Shown here: one piece after another, positions 20,888 through 29,794 of the stretch
Numbering within the stretch: the first letter of the stretch is position 1
How the letters are laid out: each line of letters starts with the position of its first letter
Source of the DNA: Marinilabiliales bacterium
GTDB taxonomy: Bacteria > Bacteroidota > Bacteroidia > Bacteroidales > PUMT01
NCBI GenBank assembly: GCA_007695015.1
Contig: REEN01000044.1
Span: forward strand, 62,001 to 126,000
Direction: 5' to 3'
Length of the DNA stretch: 64,000 nucleotides
The notes under the pieces: generated by a model
Seen by the model: only the letters and a program-made list of their open reading frames with translations
The model's database searches: none
What the model was told of the DNA's origin: nothing
Program-made: the position numbers and the translations under genes

Positions 20888-22045
20888 ATGGACAGCGGAC
20901 GTCGCAAGTTTTTCAAACTGTTTGCCGCCGGCAGCCTTGGCGCTGGCCTAACTCCCGTTTTCCCCTCTTCGCTTTCGGCTATTGCACCGGATCAGCCGAC
21001 TGATACAAATATTGCCGATGCACTGAAACACCCGCGCAATGAAAATTCCATGCCCGGCAAATATCCCGGCAGGGTGGTGCGGGTTGACGATGATAAATCT
21101 ATATCAGACGGCACCATAAATGAGGAGGCTGTAAATAAAATGCTTGACGGGGGCATGCGGGATCTGGGTGAGTGCAATGATGTGAGGGACGCCTGGAGAC
21201 AATTTGTCAGTCCGGGTGAGAAGATAGGCCTCAAGGTTAACCCTATCGGGGGAAAGCTGCTCTCAACAAGCCATGCGCTTGTAAAATCGGTTATTTCTCA
21301 GCTTGAGCAGTCAGGCATAGCCAGGGATGACATAATGATCTTTGACCGCCGTATGCAGCAACTGAGGGATGCCGGGTTTACCCCTGAGAATTACCCGGGC
21401 ATTGCCATTGCAGGCACTGAGCATGTTGATGAGAGCGGTTCATATTATGACGAGAACGGCGAACTCTACAGCCTGTCGATGATTGACAGGGACTGGTACT
21501 ACTGGGCCGATTGTGAAATGGAGTATGATGATTACATGATGCCGTTCATGGTTAACCAGGGCAATTATTCATATTTTTCCAAAATTGTGACACAGCAGCT
21601 TGACAAGATCATTAACCTTCCCATAATGAAAAATGCCGGTGCCTCTGTTACATTGTGCCTTAAGAACCTGGGCTACGGTGTTATCACCAATACCAGCAGG
21701 CTGCATGCGACCCTCTGGGCGGAGACGTCGGCGCAGGTGTGCGCCTTTCCTCCGGTTCGCGACAAGGTTGTCCTGAATATTGCCGACGGCATAAGAGGAT
21801 GCTATGACGGCGGACCGGGTGCCAATCCTCAGTTCTTCACCGATTACAAGATGCTTCTTTTGGGTACCGACCCGGTAGCAATGGATGTGGCCGGATACGA
21901 CATTATCATAGGTAAGCGTATTGAGATGGGCAGGCAGGAAGGGTTTTTTGATGTGGGAATGAAGAAGATGGAGCTTGCAGCAGGTTACGGACTGGGGGTG
22001 GCGGACAGGGACATGATTGACCTGAGAAAAATAGTGCAGGGCTGA
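20888..22045 (+). CDS. DUF362 family protein with twin-arginine signal
   Basis: The N-terminus carries a Tat-type signal (SGRRKFFKLFAAGSLGAGL), so the folded protein is probably exported, perhaps with a cofactor. The body matches DUF362: VSPGEKIGLKVNPIGGKLLSTSHALVKSVI, the MIFDRRMQQLRDAG region, LPIMKNAGASVTLCLKNLGYGVI, and a C-terminal GTDPVAMDVAGYDIIIGKR block. The DUF362 domain is linked to iron-sulfur proteins in other organisms, but I see no CxxCxxC cluster here. The function is unknown. Three copies of a 36-bp repeat follow directly behind the stop. Confidence 0.85.
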   Translation: MDSGRRKFFKLFAAGSLGAGLTPVFPSSLSAIAPDQPTDTNIADALKHPRNENSMPGKYPGRVVRVDDDKSISDGTINEEAVNKMLDGGMRDLGECNDVRDAWRQFVSPGEKIGLKVNPIGGKLLSTSHALVKSVISQLEQSGIARDDIMIFDRRMQQLRDAGFTPENYPGIAIAGTEHVDESGSYYDENGELYSLSMIDRDWYYWADCEMEYDDYMMPFMVNQGNYSYFSKIVTQQLDKIINLPIMKNAGASVTLCLKNLGYGVITNTSRLHATLWAETSAQVCAFPPVRDKVVLNIADGIRGCYDGGPGANPQFFTDYKMLLLGTDPVAMDVAGYDIIIGKRIEMGRQEGFFDVGMKKMELAAGYGLGVADRDMIDLRKIVQG

Positions 22046-22058
22046 TATAGGTTTAAGT

Positions 22059-22166
22059 GCCGGTATAAATGGCAGGATTAATTTAGTTTAGGGCGCCGGT
22101 ATAAATGGCAGGATTAATTTAGTTTAATGAGCCTTTATAAATGGCAGGTTTGATATAATATAAAGG
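22059..22166 (+). repeat. 36-bp direct tandem repeat, three units
   Basis: Units begin at 22059, 22095 and 22131. The first two share GCCGGTATAAATGGCAGG and then ATTAATTTAGTTTA almost exactly; the third keeps TATAAATGGCAGG and then decays. The period is exactly 36 bp with no spacer, so it is a tandem duplication and not a CRISPR array. It fills the space between the DUF362 gene and the next gene. Confidence 0.85.
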
Positions 22167-22186
22167 GTTGAGATAAGAAGCTGGTT

Positions 22187-23158
22187 ATGGGTATAAATAT
22201 TTGCTTATTGTTTCTGGCATGCTTTTTTTCATTCGGATCACCCGGCAGCGGGGTTGCCGGTAACATTGGTAAAGCAGGCCCTGATGAGATGCTGCCCGGT
22301 ACGGAAGGCTTTGTTACTCCCGGAACTCCGGGCAGCGCAATTGACGGCATGCCGCTTTTGGCCCCTTCTGACCTGCCCGGCGCTGTTATTTCGAGGAGTG
22401 AGATATTTGTGGGTGGTGCGCTCTGGGGGCTCATAAACGGGGCTGCGGATCTCTACTATGAATACGGGTTTGACAGGATGGCGCTCCAGGAGATCGGTTG
22501 GGAAGGAGAAAACTTCAGGCTTGAACTTTACCGAATGGATAACCCTGTTGCAGCATACGGGATCTTTTCTGTTTCGGTACACGGTTGTGAAGAAGGCGGG
22601 CCGGCCAGCACAGGCTATTGTATAAACCGGTTCCAGTACCAGATGTACTCGGGAGGTTATTACCTTTCACTCATAAACTATTCAGGCAGCGACAGGGCCC
22701 GTGAACTGTCACTTCGGGCTGCAGAGGTACTGGCAGACCGGATCGGCGGGATGGCGGACGTTGACTCAGGATCAGGTGCGTCTGTACCCGGGATGCCGGG
22801 GCCGGTGATACCCGGGGTGCTCAGCAGTTCCCATTTTAAAGGTCTCGAAGACGGCATCAGGCTGGTCAAGGGCATTATCGGGGTGCAGAGTTTAGTACCC
22901 GGTTTAGCCCACCTTTTCGAGGGGATGGATGATTTTCAGCTCTGGAACCTTGGTTTTACCGGTGAGGACGGGAAGTATGATATATTGCTGGTCAGGTTTT
23001 CGGGGGTTGATCCGCTGCCGGAGGCCGCTATGATAAAGGAAGGTTTAAGCATGGCGGGTTATGCCGCCCGGGAGTCGGGCGGCAAGGTTGTAGCAGTGAT
23101 GTCGTCTGACCCCTCCGGAAGCCTTGACCTGCTTGACCTTATATTTCCCTCAGATTAA
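22187..23158 (+). CDS. Exported protein of unknown function, DUF6599-like
   Basis: The 323-residue product starts with a hydrophobic signal segment (about 4-20). Two Pro-Gly-rich stretches, near residues 18-50 and 200-212, look like flexible linkers. Between them lies a conserved-looking block with GGALWGLINGAADLYYEYGF, LELYRMDNPVAAYGIFS and YQMYSGGYYLSLINYSG, which resembles DUF6599 proteins; I am only moderately sure of that family. It follows the Tat-exported DUF362 gene after 141 bp, and the pair may act together in the envelope. The stop is 39 bp before the end of the convergent miaB. Confidence 0.55.
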   Translation: MGINICLLFLACFFSFGSPGSGVAGNIGKAGPDEMLPGTEGFVTPGTPGSAIDGMPLLAPSDLPGAVISRSEIFVGGALWGLINGAADLYYEYGFDRMALQEIGWEGENFRLELYRMDNPVAAYGIFSVSVHGCEEGGPASTGYCINRFQYQMYSGGYYLSLINYSGSDRARELSLRAAEVLADRIGGMADVDSGSGASVPGMPGPVIPGVLSSSHFKGLEDGIRLVKGIIGVQSLVPGLAHLFEGMDDFQLWNLGFTGEDGKYDILLVRFSGVDPLPEAAMIKEGLSMAGYAARESGGKVVAVMSSDPSGSLDLLDLIFPSD

Positions 23159-23197
23159 ACGGTACCGTTGGAAACCGGTTATCAGGGTTTCCGGCTG

Positions 23198-24604
23198 TCA
23201 GTATCTCCGGCTGACCGGGTCTGTGGCTGTTCCTATAAGAGTGGCTGGCGTGGAACGGGTTATCTTAACGTTTACATAGTCTCCGGGCCTATAGCTGCCG
23301 GCCGGGAACACCACTACCTTGTTCTGGGAGGTGCGGCCGAAAAGTTCGCCGGCCGATTTTTTTGAGGTCCCTTCAACAAGCACCTCAAAGGTCTTACCAA
23401 TGTCGTCCTTCTTGCTTCTGGCAGAAAGACTGCCCTGCAATTCTATTATCTCTGTGAGCCTCTCAGACTTTACATCATCCGGCACATCGTCGGCCAGTTT
23501 CCTCGCGGCGGCAGTATCGGGCCTCTCTGAATATTTGAACATAAAGGCAAAGTCATAACCCACCTCCTCCATCAGGGATATTGTCTGCCGGTGATCAACT
23601 TCGGTCTCGCTGCAGAAGCCGGCAATGATATCTGTTGAAATGGCGCATCCGGGAATGATCCTGTTGATCGCATCAATTCTGTCGAGGTACTTTTCCCTTG
23701 TATAGCCACGGTTCATCAGTCTGAGGATCCTGCTGCTTCCCGACTGTACCGGCAGGTGGATATGCCTGCATATATTGGGGTTCCTGGCAATGGTGTGTAA
23801 AAGATCGTCGCCTATGTCTCTGGGGTGGGAGGTGGAAAACCTCAGCCTTACCCCGGGATGCCTGCGGGCCGCCATTTCAAGCAGCGAGGCGAATCCGGTT
23901 GGTGAACCGTTGCCCTTGTTCCAGTTGTAGGAATTTACATTCTGTCCCAACAGGGTTACTTCCCTGTAACCTTTTGATGCCAGGTCGTCAATTTCATTGA
24001 TTATTGATTCGGGGTCCCTGCTGCGTTCCCGTCCCCGTGTAAACGGGACCACGCAGTAGGCACAGTAATTGTTGCAGCCCCTCATGACCGAAACGAATGC
24101 AGAGACCCCGTTCTTGTCGAGTCTCAGGGGACTGATATCGGCATAGGTCTCTTCCCGGCTAAGCAGTACATTTATTGCCTTCTGTCCGGTCCCGGCCTCT
24201 TCCAGGAGCGCGGGCAACTCCCTGTAGGCATCAGGGCCTATTACCAGGTCGACCAGGTGTTCTTCTTCAAGCAGCTTCTCCTTGAGCCTCTCGGCCATGC
24301 AGCCTATGACTCCTACCATCAGCGCGGGATTATTTTTTTTCATCTGCCTGAACACCTCAAGCCTGCCCCAGACTCTCTTTTCTGCATTCTCCCTGATAGA
24401 GCATGTATTGATGAGTACTATGTCGGCATGCCCAGGCTCTGAAGTATATGCAACACCGTTGTCCTGCATGATGGAGACCACCACCTCCGAATCACTTACG
24501 TTCATCTGGCAGCCATAGGTCTCAATATAGAGCTTCCGGTTATCCGGCGAGGTAAGCAGGCCGGCTTCGGGGCCGCTTGATATTTTAATGTTTTTCAGGG
24601 GCAT
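23198..24604 (-). CDS. miaB: tRNA-2-methylthio-N6-dimethylallyladenosine synthase MiaB
   Basis: Radical-SAM methylthiotransferase that completes ms2i6A37 in tRNAs reading UNN codons. The 468-residue enzyme has the N-terminal UPF0004 domain with three cluster cysteines (YGCQMNVSD, NTCSIRENAE, IGCMAE), the radical-SAM CxxxCxxC motif in RGCNNYCAYCVVPFTRGRE, and a C-terminal TRAM domain (about 400-465). The RGRERSRDPESI segment distinguishes MiaB from RimO. miaA is not in the window. It is transcribed behind the caspase-fold gene on the same strand, but that gene lies downstream, 146 bp away. Confidence 0.96.
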   Translation of the reverse strand: MPLKNIKISSGPEAGLLTSPDNRKLYIETYGCQMNVSDSEVVVSIMQDNGVAYTSEPGHADIVLINTCSIRENAEKRVWGRLEVFRQMKKNNPALMVGVIGCMAERLKEKLLEEEHLVDLVIGPDAYRELPALLEEAGTGQKAINVLLSREETYADISPLRLDKNGVSAFVSVMRGCNNYCAYCVVPFTRGRERSRDPESIINEIDDLASKGYREVTLLGQNVNSYNWNKGNGSPTGFASLLEMAARRHPGVRLRFSTSHPRDIGDDLLHTIARNPNICRHIHLPVQSGSSRILRLMNRGYTREKYLDRIDAINRIIPGCAISTDIIAGFCSETEVDHRQTISLMEEVGYDFAFMFKYSERPDTAAARKLADDVPDDVKSERLTEIIELQGSLSARSKKDDIGKTFEVLVEGTSKKSAGELFGRTSQNKVVVFPAGSYRPGDYVNVKITRSTPATLIGTATDPVSRRY

Positions 24605-24750
24605 GCGTCAAGTTCTGATAGTGGTAGCCGGTTTGGAAAATTTGCACAAAGTTACATCTTGCGGGTTGAATTACAAAGCGGCAAAAGAGTTTGCCGGACG
24701 CAATGAGGAGGTGGTGACAGTCCATTTAAGGAGGTGAAGTTCATGGGGAG

Positions 24751-26262
24751 CTAAAAGAGAGGGATGGCCTGGCGCCAGGTATTGTCGAGCGACTGCCAGT
24801 AGTCCTTCAGCAGAAAACTTGCATTGCGGGGCCGGTAGACAACCTTCAGGTCATTGCCTTCCCGGCTGCTCCTGGTGCTTGCTGTCACATTGCTGCCGTT
24901 TATGTAAAATGTGTAACCCTGCTGGTCGGCTTTCCATACAACATTGACAAGGTTGTTCCTCTCCCGGCGGGGCAGTATTATCTCGGCGGGCCTCACTTCA
25001 TTGTCGGTGTTCCTGTTGAAGTTCCTCAACAGGAATGATTGTCCGCTTCGTGGATGCTTAACAATAAGGTTCTCCATCTTCCATTCGTTAGTGGTCTCAT
25101 TGCTTATATCCGCTCCGTTGTAATAGAGCCAGTAACCATCTTTGGTCGCTCTCCACAGCACCACCGGGTCTTCTGGTGTGCCGGCAGTCAGGCCGGCTGA
25201 TCTCCCTTCAATCTTTACGGCAGGTCTCCACTGGCTATCCTTTAGTTGGGCAAAATCCTGCAGTACATAACTTTCTCCGGTGAGTTTGTGCCGGACAACA
25301 AGATCGCGGTTGTTGCCGCTCCACTGGTAGTCGAGTTCCTTCTCAATGCTTGTTCCATCAAGCTCAAACCAGAACAGGTCGCCCGATGCTCTCCAGAATG
25401 CTGTTTCCGATGCCGGTGCCGGCTCCCTGGCAGTTTGCGGGTCTGTTTTTGGTGTGTACATGACGGGGGACTCTTCTGCAAGCTCATCGGGCATTGTGAA
25501 GTAGAAATCGCCTATCAGCGATGATGATTCCCATGGCACCTGCTGTCCGTTGCTTCTGGCGAGCACTTCTGTCCTGACATTCTTGAACACCTCCTCGATC
25601 TTGAGTCCCGGAACCCTTATCTGTTCGAGGAGCTGTTCAGTGTAGAGGCCGTTCCTGCCGTGCCCATCGCTGGCCACCGATCCCGGTGCGGTGGCATATG
25701 CTACTAATGTGCCGGTTGGAGCGACCATGCCCGCAAGTCCCCGTCCGGCGGACCTGAAGCTTCGCATGAAGGGGTTGTTCCTGCATGCATCAAGGATGAC
25801 TATGTTCATCTGGTTGCGGGCCGCTTCCATCTGGGCAAGTACAAACCCGACGTCGAGGGCCTCATATTCGACCTCCTCTTCAAAATTGATCTCGGCATGG
25901 GTCGGAATAAGATAATTTATTCCCTGTATCTGGATCCCGTGGCCTGCAAAGTAAAAGAGTCCGAGTTCACCTCCCTGCAGGCGCCGGCCGAATTCGCGCA
26001 CTGCCCTCTTCATGTCGTCAATCCCGGAGATATCGGTATAGTGAAGCACCTCAAAACCCTTGGCAGTCAAAAGAGAGGCAATATCTTCAGCATCATGAAC
26101 GGGATTCCTCAGTGGTGCGAAAGGATAGTCAGAATTACCAATGACAAGTGCCACCTTTTTATCGCTGTAGATAACGCTTCCGTCCTGCTTCACCTGTCCC
26201 TGCAGGATGACTGCGGCACTCAGCATTACCGCAAGCAACAGAGCTGACCCTATTTTTGTCAT
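24751..26262 (-). CDS. Exported caspase-fold (C14) protein with three C-terminal repeats
   Basis: Starting at the ATG ending at 26262 (503 aa) gives a clean signal peptide; an ATG 21 codons upstream would bury it. Residues about 33-255 form a caspase/metacaspase p20-like domain: KVALVIGNSDYPFAPLRNPVHDAEDI, the catalytic His108 in YFAGHGIQ and Cys160 in ILDACRNNP. The C-terminus holds three units of about 64 residues at 288-351, 368-430 and 440-503, each with a W-R/K-A start, a G-Y/F-W/T-F/Y middle, a hydrophobic NLIV/DLVV strand, and a final R-P/Q-A. The domain-plus-repeat layout suggests a periplasmic peptidase with a binding array. Substrate and partners are unknown. Confidence 0.85.
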   Translation of the reverse strand: MTKIGSALLLAVMLSAAVILQGQVKQDGSVIYSDKKVALVIGNSDYPFAPLRNPVHDAEDIASLLTAKGFEVLHYTDISGIDDMKRAVREFGRRLQGGELGLFYFAGHGIQIQGINYLIPTHAEINFEEEVEYEALDVGFVLAQMEAARNQMNIVILDACRNNPFMRSFRSAGRGLAGMVAPTGTLVAYATAPGSVASDGHGRNGLYTEQLLEQIRVPGLKIEEVFKNVRTEVLARSNGQQVPWESSSLIGDFYFTMPDELAEESPVMYTPKTDPQTAREPAPASETAFWRASGDLFWFELDGTSIEKELDYQWSGNNRDLVVRHKLTGESYVLQDFAQLKDSQWRPAVKIEGRSAGLTAGTPEDPVVLWRATKDGYWLYYNGADISNETTNEWKMENLIVKHPRSGQSFLLRNFNRNTDNEVRPAEIILPRRERNNLVNVVWKADQQGYTFYINGSNVTASTRSSREGNDLKVVYRPRNASFLLKDYWQSLDNTWRQAIPLF

Positions 26263-26330
26263 ATCCGGGAATGGCTGTTGTACAGGTAAAAATATGAAAA
26301 ATAGGCGATATGAATTAATTTTCAAGCCAT

Positions 26331-26364
26331 TTTGTTGGATTGAAATTATGCATTGCTTAAATTG
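26331..26364 (+). promoter_or_regulatory. Candidate promoter of the outer-membrane protein gene
   Basis: TTTGTTGG at 26331-26338 is followed about 19-22 bp later by TTAAATTG (26357-26364), a near match to the Bacteroidota TTTG and TAnnTTTG pair. The leader to the ATG at 26436 would be about 65 nt. Confidence 0.3.
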
Positions 26365-26435
26365 CCTGATAAGCCGGCACCGGATACCTTTTAATCCAGA
26401 CCGTCTGCCTGGCAGGACTAATTAAAACATCAGCC

Positions 26436-27089
26436 ATGCATAAAAGGATAATAATTGCCCTGGTTTTAGTTTTGCCCCTCATTAACCTTAGCGCCCAGCA
26501 GCGTGTAACTCCCCCGCCCTCACCCGATGCACCCAGGGAGCTGGAGTTCACTCATGCCGGCAACAGGGGAGGTTTCTTCATAGGAGCGGGTAGTATGTCC
26601 GGCGATATAGGCGGCATATTTGAACTCAGCGGCGGTGTTATTGAGGGCGGGTTTGGCTATTTCCTCGGTATAACGGATAACCTGGCGGCAAATTTCTCAT
26701 TTGACATACAGTATGCTCCCGAGATAGTCATTTCGGGGGCCGGTCTGCCGATGAATTCTGCCGGCAACCTGGCAGCGCTCAACACCCAGCTTGGTGTAGC
26801 CTATTTTTTCATGCCGGGCGAGTTTTTTGTTTCGGCCTGCCTGCTTCTGTCGATGGCCGACTTGTCGGAAACCGCTGCTGAGTTCACCACCGGATTTGGA
26901 CCGGGGCTCTCTCTTGCGGCCGGAAAGGAGTTCCGCCTTTCTAACAGGATACTCGTCGGAGTGGGTTACAGGTTCAGGTATGCTTCAATGGCAATTGAAG
27001 ATTATTACCAGTTTGACATGGAGGGTGAGAGACTCGGACTGATGAGCCACGGTATATATATGAGTCTCACATGGTTCTCCAGGAGATGA
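26436..27089 (+). CDS. Outer-membrane beta-barrel protein
   Basis: Small porin-like or OmpA/OmpX-like barrel of 217 residues. A signal peptide (about 1-20, ending SAQQ) is followed by a Pro-rich linker and then alternating amphipathic strands with many glycines and aromatics, for example GGFFIGAGSMSGDI, FGYFLGITDNLAANFSFDIQY, LNTQLGVAYFFM and a closing ISLTW-like GIYMSLTWFSRR. The terminal strand ends in W-F followed by charged residues, so the last aromatic is not terminal. There is no peptidoglycan-binding domain. Function unknown; it diverges from the caspase-fold gene. Confidence 0.7.
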   Translation: MHKRIIIALVLVLPLINLSAQQRVTPPPSPDAPRELEFTHAGNRGGFFIGAGSMSGDIGGIFELSGGVIEGGFGYFLGITDNLAANFSFDIQYAPEIVISGAGLPMNSAGNLAALNTQLGVAYFFMPGEFFVSACLLLSMADLSETAAEFTTGFGPGLSLAAGKEFRLSNRILVGVGYRFRYASMAIEDYYQFDMEGERLGLMSHGIYMSLTWFSRR

Positions 27090-27147
27090 TCGTAATGATC
27101 GTAATGACAGACGATATCCGTTAATTCTCCTGCCAGGGAGGTGATAC

Positions 27148-27164
27148 GCGGTCTATGAGACCGC
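27148..27164. other. GCGGTCT hairpin between barrel gene and yebC
   Basis: A perfect 7-bp stem (27148-27154 with 27158-27164) closes over a three-base ATG loop. There is no T tract, so it may be a weak terminator for the barrel gene or an operator for yebC. A 9-bp unit, TGATCGTAA, is duplicated directly just upstream at about 27088-27105. Confidence 0.4.
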
Positions 27165-27168
27165 AGGG

Positions 27169-27201
27169 TTGTTAGAGAAAAACAGGAAAGTTTTATCTTT
27201 G
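27169..27201 (+). promoter_or_regulatory. Candidate promoter of yebC
   Basis: A perfect -7 box TATCTTTG lies at 27194-27201, with TTG at 27169-27171, 22 bp upstream. Transcription would start about 10 nt before the ATG at 27219, giving a very short leader. Confidence 0.45.
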
Positions 27202-27218
27202 TGTAAATTGTAAATGAT

Positions 27219-27971
27219 ATGTCAGGACACAGTAAATGGTCTACCATCAAGAGGAAAAAGGGGGCTCTTGATGCCAAAAGGGGCAAGATTTTTTCCCGTA
27301 TAGTAAAGGAAATTGATGTTTCGGTACGCGAAGGAGGGCCCGATCCCGAAGCCAATCCTCGGCTCAGGCTTGCCATAGCCAACGCTAAGGGGGTGAACAT
27401 GCCCAAGGATAATATCGAAAGGGCCATAAACAAAGCTGACAGGGACCCTTCCAACCTGCAGGAATTGACTTTTGAAGGTTATGCGCCCAATGGAGTTGCC
27501 GTATTTATAGAGTGCCTGACTGACAATCATCTGCGAACGGTAGGCAGCATAAGGGCAATCTTCAACAAGAGGGGCGGGAACCTTGGCACCAATGGTTCGC
27601 TTGGGTTCCTTTTTGACAGGAAGGGAATAATTACTGTTCCGGAAGAGAAGATTCATGATGCCGAAATGTTTGAGCTTGAGGTTATAGATGCCGGGGCAGA
27701 GGACATTGAGGTTAACGAGGAGGTCTACTATATCACCACTTCGATGGAGGATTTCGGCAAGGTGCGTAAAAAAGTTGAGGAGATGGGTATTGAGCCCGAG
27801 AATGCCGGACTGCAGAGGATCCCGAATGACCTTAAACAGCTCGATGTGAACGATGCCGTTAAGGTATTGAAGATTATTGAGGAGTTTGAGGATGACGACG
27901 ATGTGCAGAGCGTATACCACAACCTTGACGTGACCGATGAGGTGGCCGGGGCCCTTGAAAGTGAATCCTGA
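27219..27971 (+). CDS. yebC: YebC/PmpR family protein
   Basis: Cytosolic protein of the YebC family, annotated as a transcriptional regulator and in recent work linked to relief of ribosome stalling. The 250-residue length is normal. The family start MSGHSKWSTIKRKKGALDAKRGKIFSRIVKEI, the PKDNIERAINKA block and the acidic C-terminal region (EEFEDDDDVQSVYHNLD) are all present. It is probably monocistronic; the next gene, on the other strand, converges from 28219. Confidence 0.96.
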   Translation: MSGHSKWSTIKRKKGALDAKRGKIFSRIVKEIDVSVREGGPDPEANPRLRLAIANAKGVNMPKDNIERAINKADRDPSNLQELTFEGYAPNGVAVFIECLTDNHLRTVGSIRAIFNKRGGNLGTNGSLGFLFDRKGIITVPEEKIHDAEMFELEVIDAGAEDIEVNEEVYYITTSMEDFGKVRKKVEEMGIEPENAGLQRIPNDLKQLDVNDAVKVLKIIEEFEDDDDVQSVYHNLDVTDEVAGALESES

Positions 27972-28042
27972 CCCGGATAGGATCATCATACCGTTTCTCC
28001 ACCGGCGAACGGTTCAGCAGCTATCCCGTTATTCAGCCATTT

Positions 28043-28193
28043 GCTCCGTTCACTTCCCCGAAAGGGAAACAATAATTACTTACAGCAGGCGGATCCGTTT
28101 ACATCCGGCCCTTTTTACAGCCAGCTCTGTGGCTCTCCGGAGATTAAGCCCGCTGCTCCGTTAACCTCCCCGTAAGGGAAATAATTATTACCT
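28043..28193 (+). repeat. 39-bp imperfect direct repeat in the yebC/AbgT gap
   Basis: Copies at 28043-28081 and 28155-28193 agree at 33 of 39 positions. Each begins GCTCCGTT, contains a small CCCC/GGG hairpin core and ends in an AT-rich tail. They lie 112 bp apart in an otherwise gene-free 247 bp. A separate stem, TGAAGCTG (28193-28200) with CAGCTTCA (28214-28221), reaches the stop codon of the minus-strand gene and may act as a bidirectional terminator. Confidence 0.7.
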
Positions 28194-28218
28194 GAAGCTG
28201 ACTGTCAATAGGGCAGCT

Positions 28219-29763
28219 TCACTGGATAAAGATCGGTCCGTCGGGCCCGAGCGGAATTCCCAGGTAAACCCACAACACCATGAGCAGGGTCCAGAATATG
28301 GAAAGGAAAATGGTGTACGGCAGCATGGTCGATATGATGGTGCCAATGCCGTAACGCTCGTCATATTTCTGGGCGAATGTAACTATGAGTGCAAAGTAGC
28401 TCATCATCGGGGTTATCAGGTTGGTCAGTGAATCGCCAATTCTGAAAGCAGCCTGTGTAATGCCCGGATGGTAAGGGTTGTCGAGCAGCATCAGCATGGG
28501 TATGAATACCGGTGCGATGATGGCCCATTTGGCTGATGCGCTTCCCATGAACAGGTTTATGAATGCCGAGAGAAACACGAAGGCGACGATCAGCATCGGG
28601 CCCGTAAAACCTATATCCCTCAGTCCGCTTGCTCCCTTGATGGCAATTATCAGGCCCAGGTTACTGTGGTTGAAGAAATAGACAAACTGGGCGGCAAAAA
28701 ATACCAGCACTATATATCCTCCCATGCCCGACATAGACTTGATGATATGCTTCATCAGATCCTTGTCATCCCTTATGGTTCCTGTTATACGCCCGTAAAC
28801 GAGTGCGGGGATGAAGAAAAATAGCAGGATGCCGATGATGATGCCGTCAAAGAACGGGGAGTGAAGCACGGAGCCGGTTTCGGGATCCCTGAGCAGTCCG
28901 TTCCCGGGTATTACGGTAAGGCTCATCAGCGCCACGAAGATCAGGGTGGAGATGCCTGCCCATCTGAGTCCCTTTCTCTCCCGGGTGGTTAGCTGCTGGA
29001 TTGCGAATTTTTCGGTCGTTCCCTCGTATTTGCCGAGCCTTGGTTCTACAACCCTGTCGGTTACCCATGTCCCCACAAACAGCACCACGAAGCTGGAGGC
29101 GATCATGAAATAGTAGTTAACGGCGGGGTTGACCACCATGTCGGGAATGATGAGCTGTGCCGCCGAGGTTGATATGCCGGCGAGGATGGGGTCGACAGAA
29201 CCGATAAAGAAGTTGGCGCCAAATCCGCCGCTCACACCGCAAAAGGCTGCAGCCAGTCCTGCCATGGGATGCCTGCCCAGGGCATGGAAAAGCATCGCGC
29301 CAAGCGGGATGAGGATCACGTAGCCGGCCTCAACCGCCAGACCGCTTATGATCCCGGCCAGCACGATGGCCATCGTGATAAGCCTTGGAGGGGCACTGAG
29401 CACGAGCGACCTTATCATCACGGCAAAGAGTCCGCTACCCTCCGCCAGTCCGATACCCACCATAACGACAAGCACGTATCCCAGGGGCGGGAACCTCAGG
29501 AAATTGGGAAGTATATTGGTGTAAATCCACCTTATGCCGTCGCCGCTCAGAAGGTTATTTACCGTTACAACGCTCCCGTCGACCGGGTGCACCGCAGAGG
29601 TGCCCAGCCAGTAGGTAAGGGTTGACAGCAAAATGACTATCAGCGCCAGCAGGGCAAATATGGTTGCCGGGTGGGGGAGTTTGTTGCCGATTATTTCAAT
29701 ATAGTCGAGTGACCTTGTGAAGGCCCTTGACATGACTGACCGGGTTTTTCTGAGGAAGCTCAT
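28219..29763 (-). CDS. AbgT family transporter
   Basis: Inner-membrane transporter of 514 residues with about a dozen hydrophobic segments. AbgT members carry p-aminobenzoyl-glutamate, and some export sulfonamides by proton antiport. Family features visible include the early PHPATIFALLALIVILLSTL helix, GVSGGFGANFFIGSVDPILAGISTSAA, and the late FMGSASAKWAIIAPVFIPMLM and RIGDSLTNLITPMMSYFALI blocks. The true substrate is not evident. A perfect -7 box TATCTTTG occurs on this strand at 29802-29795, 32 bp before the start codon. Confidence 0.93.
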   Translation of the reverse strand: MSFLRKTRSVMSRAFTRSLDYIEIIGNKLPHPATIFALLALIVILLSTLTYWLGTSAVHPVDGSVVTVNNLLSGDGIRWIYTNILPNFLRFPPLGYVLVVMVGIGLAEGSGLFAVMIRSLVLSAPPRLITMAIVLAGIISGLAVEAGYVILIPLGAMLFHALGRHPMAGLAAAFCGVSGGFGANFFIGSVDPILAGISTSAAQLIIPDMVVNPAVNYYFMIASSFVVLFVGTWVTDRVVEPRLGKYEGTTEKFAIQQLTTRERKGLRWAGISTLIFVALMSLTVIPGNGLLRDPETGSVLHSPFFDGIIIGILLFFFIPALVYGRITGTIRDDKDLMKHIIKSMSGMGGYIVLVFFAAQFVYFFNHSNLGLIIAIKGASGLRDIGFTGPMLIVAFVFLSAFINLFMGSASAKWAIIAPVFIPMLMLLDNPYHPGITQAAFRIGDSLTNLITPMMSYFALIVTFAQKYDERYGIGTIISTMLPYTIFLSIFWTLLMVLWVYLGIPLGPDGPIFIQ

Positions 29764-29794
29764 CGGTTATCGGGTTACAGTTTCTGAAAAGCTT

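Noticed and set aside
22059-22166. 36-bp repeat as a CRISPR array
   Set aside because: Units are contiguous with no spacers, only three copies, decaying, and no cas genes.
27222-27989. 255-codon frame antisense to yebC
   Set aside because: yebC is unambiguous; the antisense frame mirrors its codons.
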